Assembly (NCBI GenBank): GCA_023393485.1
Contig: JAEWLD010000072.1
Location: forward strand, 1 to 7,972
Direction of reading: 5' to 3'
DNA length: 7,972 bases
Source of the DNA: Bacteroidota bacterium
Lineage (GTDB): Bacteria > Bacteroidota > Bacteroidia > Flavobacteriales > Flavobacteriaceae
Shown here piece after piece: positions 5,871-7,972 of this stretch. A program made the position numbers and the translations under genes. Each line of letters opens with the position of its first letter. The first letter of the stretch is position 1. The notes below the pieces were generated by a model. That model did not search any database. It was given only the letters and a program-made list of their open reading frames with translations, and was not told the DNA's origin.

Positions 5871-7196
5871 TTATCTCCTGCCTCCGCTACGGCTTTCGCT
5901 TCGAGAGCTGCCACCGCTATATGACGGGCTGGCGCTTGTATTACGCGGTGAAGACTGCGGCGCGCTCATACGCGGGCTTGCAGTACGCGTTGGCGCTTGT
6001 GCCCTCGGTGTTTCATAACGCGGGGACGCGGTTCGTGGCGACGCTGTACGGGGCGCGCTCTCAGTTCTTGGAGCTGCCGATCTTGGCGATCCATAGTCTG
6101 ACGTCTGTGTGCTCGCACTTGAACTTGCGCCTGTTGACGCGGCCCGAGGCGAGGCGGCTTGTGTTGCGCTACGCGGCGTATCGTATGCCGATCCAGTCGT
6201 GGTTGTCGCAGATCGCGGTGAAACGGTTGTTGTACGCGGGGCATCGGATGATCTTGGAGTCGTACTGCGCGGGTTGACAGTTGTACCAGATGTTTCAATT
6301 CCGGTTGCGGCAGTTCTCGTTCCGGTTGTTTGCGACCGCGTTCCGGTCTGGGTTCCAGTGTTACCCGGGCGTGGATTGGCAACAGTTGTAGTGTTATTTC
6401 TTGTGCCGGAATAAGTCCTTGTTCCGTTTGTGGTCTGCGATCCGTTTCTTACTCCGGTGTTGCGAACACTGGCGAGTTCGTAAGAATTCCGCACACCGTC
6501 GTTCCTTTCGCGGAAAGAACGCCCAGGGTTCCTGACAGCGTATCCGTCAGCGCGATAACGCGGCGCAAGGTTATAATGTCTTGGGCTTGTATTGACGTAG
6601 TTATATGTGTTGTGGACGTTTATATGATTGTGAATGTGCGCATGGTAACGATATACAGGATAAGGCGACCAGGTGTAATAATATGAAGGGTAATAATTCC
6701 AGTACCAATTTGACCAATATGGATGATAGCCCGCGACCCAAAAATAGTCGTAAATAACAGGGCGCGTCACATAAATCGGTTGGTATACATAATTGTCGCC
6801 ATACATATAAACATCGCCCACGACGTGCACCTGGACAACATTGTCCCTGTCACGTTCAACCTGAATAGTCGCAACGTCCTGAAAAACATCGCGATCAAGT
6901 ACAGCTTGGATGATAATAAGATGGGCATTGTTTTCAACTGATTCAATTACCCTGAGATAGTCAACGGCGCGGTCACCGTTAAGGTCGAGATTGGAAATCT
7001 GCGCTCTCGGATCATTGAGCCTTCTTTCGAAATCCTCAAGATCGCGGGAATCACCAAAAATAGAAGCAACAGCCCTGAGGTCAAGGTTGTCGCTAATATC
7101 GTTACTGGTTGCCGTAACAGTGGTACGGTCTTGTGCAAAAGCGCCGGCTGCAAATACAGTGGCTAATAAAGCGAAAAATATGCTTTTCGGTTTCAT
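5871..7196 (-). CDS. Exported protein of unknown function: EF-hand-like loop, Tyr/Trp/His-rich middle, long Arg-Pro-Ser-Thr low-complexity tail
   Basis: This 441-residue protein opens with a signal peptide (MKPKSIFFALLATVFAAGAFA, cleavage before Gln22). Residues 23-130 look like a folded alpha/beta domain. It carries LDLNGDRAVDYLRVIE (70-85), in which Asp71, Asn73, Asp75 and Asp79 are spaced as in an EF-hand or dockerin calcium loop. The 12th loop position is Arg82 rather than Glu, so calcium binding is uncertain. Residues 129-183 are very rich in Tyr and Trp, followed by a His-rich strip YHAHIHNHINVHN (184-196). From about 205 to the end the chain is low-complexity and strongly basic. First come NGTR/SGTR/TGTR units (257-294), then about 15 Pro-Arg dipeptides (275-418) spaced every 5-6 residues between 371 and 398. 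There is no T9SS sorting domain, sortase signal or lipobox. Proteins of this general layout occur in Flavobacteria as hypothetical proteins (from memory), and I know no function. It is monocistronic, with its own terminator. Confidence 0.85.
   Translation of the reverse strand: MKPKSIFFALLATVFAAGAFAQDRTTVTATSNDISDNLDLRAVASIFGDSRDLEDFERRLNDPRAQISNLDLNGDRAVDYLRVIESVENNAHLIIIQAVLDRDVFQDVATIQVERDRDNVVQVHVVGDVYMYGDNYVYQPIYVTRPVIYDYFWVAGYHPYWSNWYWNYYPSYYYTWSPYPVYRYHAHIHNHINVHNTYNYVNTSPRHYNLAPRYRADGYAVRNPGRSFRERNDGVRNSYELASVRNTGVRNGSQTTNGTRTYSGTRNNTTTVANPRPGNTGTQTGTRSQTTGTRTAATGIETSGTTVNPRSTTPRSSDAPRTTTVSPRSATTTTGSAYDTPRSATQAASPRAASTGASSSASTQTSDYGSPRSAAPRTESAPRTASPRTASPRYETPRAQAPTRTASPRMSAPQSSPRNTSASPSYSGGSSRSESRSGGRR
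5943..6272 (-). repeat. Degenerate Pro-Arg repeat tract (residues 309-418 of the exported protein)
   Basis: Fourteen Pro-Arg dipeptides occur in these 110 residues, mostly as [A/S/T]-x-[S/A/T]-P-R units such as TASPR. In residues 371-398 (DNA 6003-6086) the Pro falls at 371, 376, 382, 387, 392 and 397, a near-perfect five-residue period (15 bp in DNA). The stretch is visibly GC-richer than its neighbours and is the source of long antisense open frames. The pattern points to slippage or recombination-driven growth of a disordered basic tail. Confidence 0.6.
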
Positions 7197-7319
7197 GGTG
7201 TCTGATCTAAGTTCATGATTGAACGTACCTGCTTAACAACGAGGTTCGTTTTTTGCCACCCAATTACTGTGCCAAGACAGTTTTTCATTTATCTTTAGTG
7301 TAGTTGAATTGCAGTCAAA
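7197..7319. promoter_or_regulatory. Divergent intergenic region with three short inverted repeats
   Basis: This 123-bp spacer separates the exported protein gene (-) from the Asp-box protein gene (+), so it must hold the upstream signals of both. Three 5-bp-arm inverted repeats are visible: GTTCA-tgat-TGAAC (7211-7224), AACGA-ggt-TCGTT (7238-7250) and ACTGT-gccaag-ACAGT (7266-7281). The centres lie 26-30 bp apart. I found no good TAnnTTTG box for the minus-strand gene; the closest is TACGTTCA at 7227-7220. The repeats could be operators or chance, as 5-bp arms are short. Confidence 0.3.
7290..7297 (+). promoter_or_regulatory. Candidate -7 box (TATCTTTA) for the Asp-box protein gene
   Basis: TATCTTTA matches seven of eight positions of TAnnTTTG and ends 22 nt before the ATG at 7320, a distance similar to the kup promoter. 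No TTTG occurs at the expected 17-23 nt upstream; the nearest one (7252-7255) is 34 nt away. It is therefore a tentative call. Confidence 0.35.
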
Positions 7320-7972
7320 ATGAAAAAGCACTTTCTAATAAGTATCCTATTATTTTGTTTTTCAGTAGTTTATTCTCAAAAAGAACAAGCTGAAGTGTTT
7401 TTCGAAATCGATTCCGTAGCGATGGGTAAAATCAGTATCCGATCATTGGTTGCCGAAAAATACAAAGTCTGGTTTGCCGCCAATGAAGGCCGGTTCGGAT
7501 ATCACGATTTTAATGACAACACGACTTTCGAAAAGCGAATCGTGTTCGACAGCCTCAAACCCGAGTTCCGCAGCATGGCTCAGACACAGGGTTTTATCTT
7601 TATTTTGAGTATTGCCAATCCGGCGCTGTTATACAAAATCGACAAAAAAAATGTCAAGCCAAAGCTCATCTATCGCGAAAGCCATTCGAAAGTGTTTTAT
7701 GACAGCATGAAATTCTGGATTGAGACCGAAGGCATTGCCGTCGGTGATCCGACCGAGGATTGCTTTTCATTACTGATTACACACAATGGAGGCAATAGCT
7801 GGAATAAAATGCCGTGCGAAAACCTGCCGAAACTCGCAGATGGTGAAGCCGCATTCGCCGCAAGCAATACCAATATCGTGGTAAAAGGCGAGAAGTGCTG
7901 GATTGTTTCGGGCGGCAAAAAGGCGCGGGTATTTTTTTCGCCCGACAAAGGACAAACCTGGAGTGTTTATGA
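7320..7972 (+). CDS. Exported Asp-box (BNR/Ycf48-like) beta-propeller protein, C-terminus beyond window
   Basis: The frame starts at ATG 7320 and remains open for 217 codons to the window edge. MKKHFLISILLFCFSVVYSQ is a signal peptide cleaved before Gln20. Cys13 is inside the hydrophobic core and preceded by LLF, so it is not a lipobox. Two Asp-box motifs (S/T-x-D/N-x-G-x-x-W) are visible: ITHNGGNSWNKM (153-164) and FSPDKGQTWSVY (206-217). Just before the first is FYDSMKFWIETEGIAVGDPTED (126-147), the F-x-D...G-x-A-V-G-D pattern of Ycf48/photosynthesis-system-II assembly-type propellers. Such Bacteroidota proteins are often labelled oxidoreductase without catalytic motifs; none is visible here. 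A folded periplasmic or surface propeller of roughly 300-350 residues is expected, so over half is seen. Partner and function are unknown. It is transcribed divergently from the Arg-Pro-tailed protein. Confidence 0.85.
   Translation, partial: MKKHFLISILLFCFSVVYSQKEQAEVFFEIDSVAMGKISIRSLVAEKYKVWFAANEGRFGYHDFNDNTTFEKRIVFDSLKPEFRSMAQTQGFIFILSIANPALLYKIDKKNVKPKLIYRESHSKVFYDSMKFWIETEGIAVGDPTEDCFSLLITHNGGNSWNKMPCENLPKLADGEAAFAASNTNIVVKGEKCWIVSGGKKARVFFSPDKGQTWSVY

Noticed and set aside
5849..6414. Overlapping + strand open frames of 101-142 codons
   Set aside because: They are antisense to the low-complexity Arg-Pro tail. GC-rich repetitive codons suppress stops on the opposite strand, so these are composition artefacts.
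6946..6986. EF-hand calcium site as a firm assignment in the exported protein
   Set aside because: The Asp/Asn spacing fits, but the 12th position is Arg82 and no second loop is seen. It is therefore described as EF-hand-like only.
7320..7379. Lipoprotein reading of the Asp-box protein (Cys13)
   Set aside because: The residues before Cys13 are LLF, which does not fit the lipobox small residue at -1. A standard signal peptidase I site (VYS|Q) follows.
1..7972. Mobile elements, CRISPR arrays, tRNA or rRNA genes
   Set aside because: No transposase or integrase motif, no regularly spaced direct repeats with spacers, no cloverleaf and no rRNA-like sequence was found in either strand by eye.

Overview
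The window looks like a chromosomal segment of a Flavobacteriaceae-type Bacteroidota. The evidence is two secreted nucleases ending in type IX secretion (T9SS) type A sorting domains (YPNP motif, terminal KK-[I/V]-[I/L]-[V/I]-N), TAnnTTTG promoter boxes in place of E. coli-type -10 boxes, and little visible Shine-Dalgarno sequence. Base composition looks moderate (mid-40s % GC by eye), with a GC-richer stretch in the low-complexity tail around 5880-6300.

Layout, left to right. At 1-155 (-) is the N-terminal fragment of a small exported protein. At 239-1321 (-) is secreted endonuclease I paralogue A, with its own promoter (1343-1372), a 9-bp direct repeat just upstream of it (1376-1406) and a terminator (about 191-218). 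At 1478-2539 (-) is endonuclease I paralogue B. It is followed by a terminator (about 1425-1459) and preceded, only 8 nt away, by an RsmB/NOP2-family RNA m5C methyltransferase (2548-3762, -). The methyltransferase overlaps the stop codon of a Kup-type potassium transporter (3759-5744, -) by four bases (ATGA). The arrangement therefore suggests kup -> methyltransferase -> endonuclease B as one transcript, starting near 5762 and ending at the 1425-1459 hairpin. At 5871-7196 (-) is an exported protein of unknown function with its own terminator (5821-5849). It has a compact N-terminal domain with an EF-hand-like loop, a Tyr/Trp/His-rich middle and a long Arg-Pro-Ser-Thr tail. A 123-bp divergent spacer with three short inverted repeats separates it from a + strand gene (7320 to the window end) for an exported Asp-box (BNR/Ycf48-like) beta-propeller protein, cut by the window edge.

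Functionally the region mixes housekeeping functions (potassium uptake, RNA methylation) with cell-surface or secreted functions (two extracellular nucleases probably used for nucleic-acid scavenging, plus three other exported proteins). I see no mobile element, CRISPR array, tRNA or rRNA. No gene-free stretch exceeds 300 bases; the longest is 156 bp (1322-1477). Nothing here is clearly a new multi-gene system. The least explained items are the Arg-Pro-tailed exported protein, the pairing of the two nucleases under different transcriptional control, and the repeat upstream of nuclease A.
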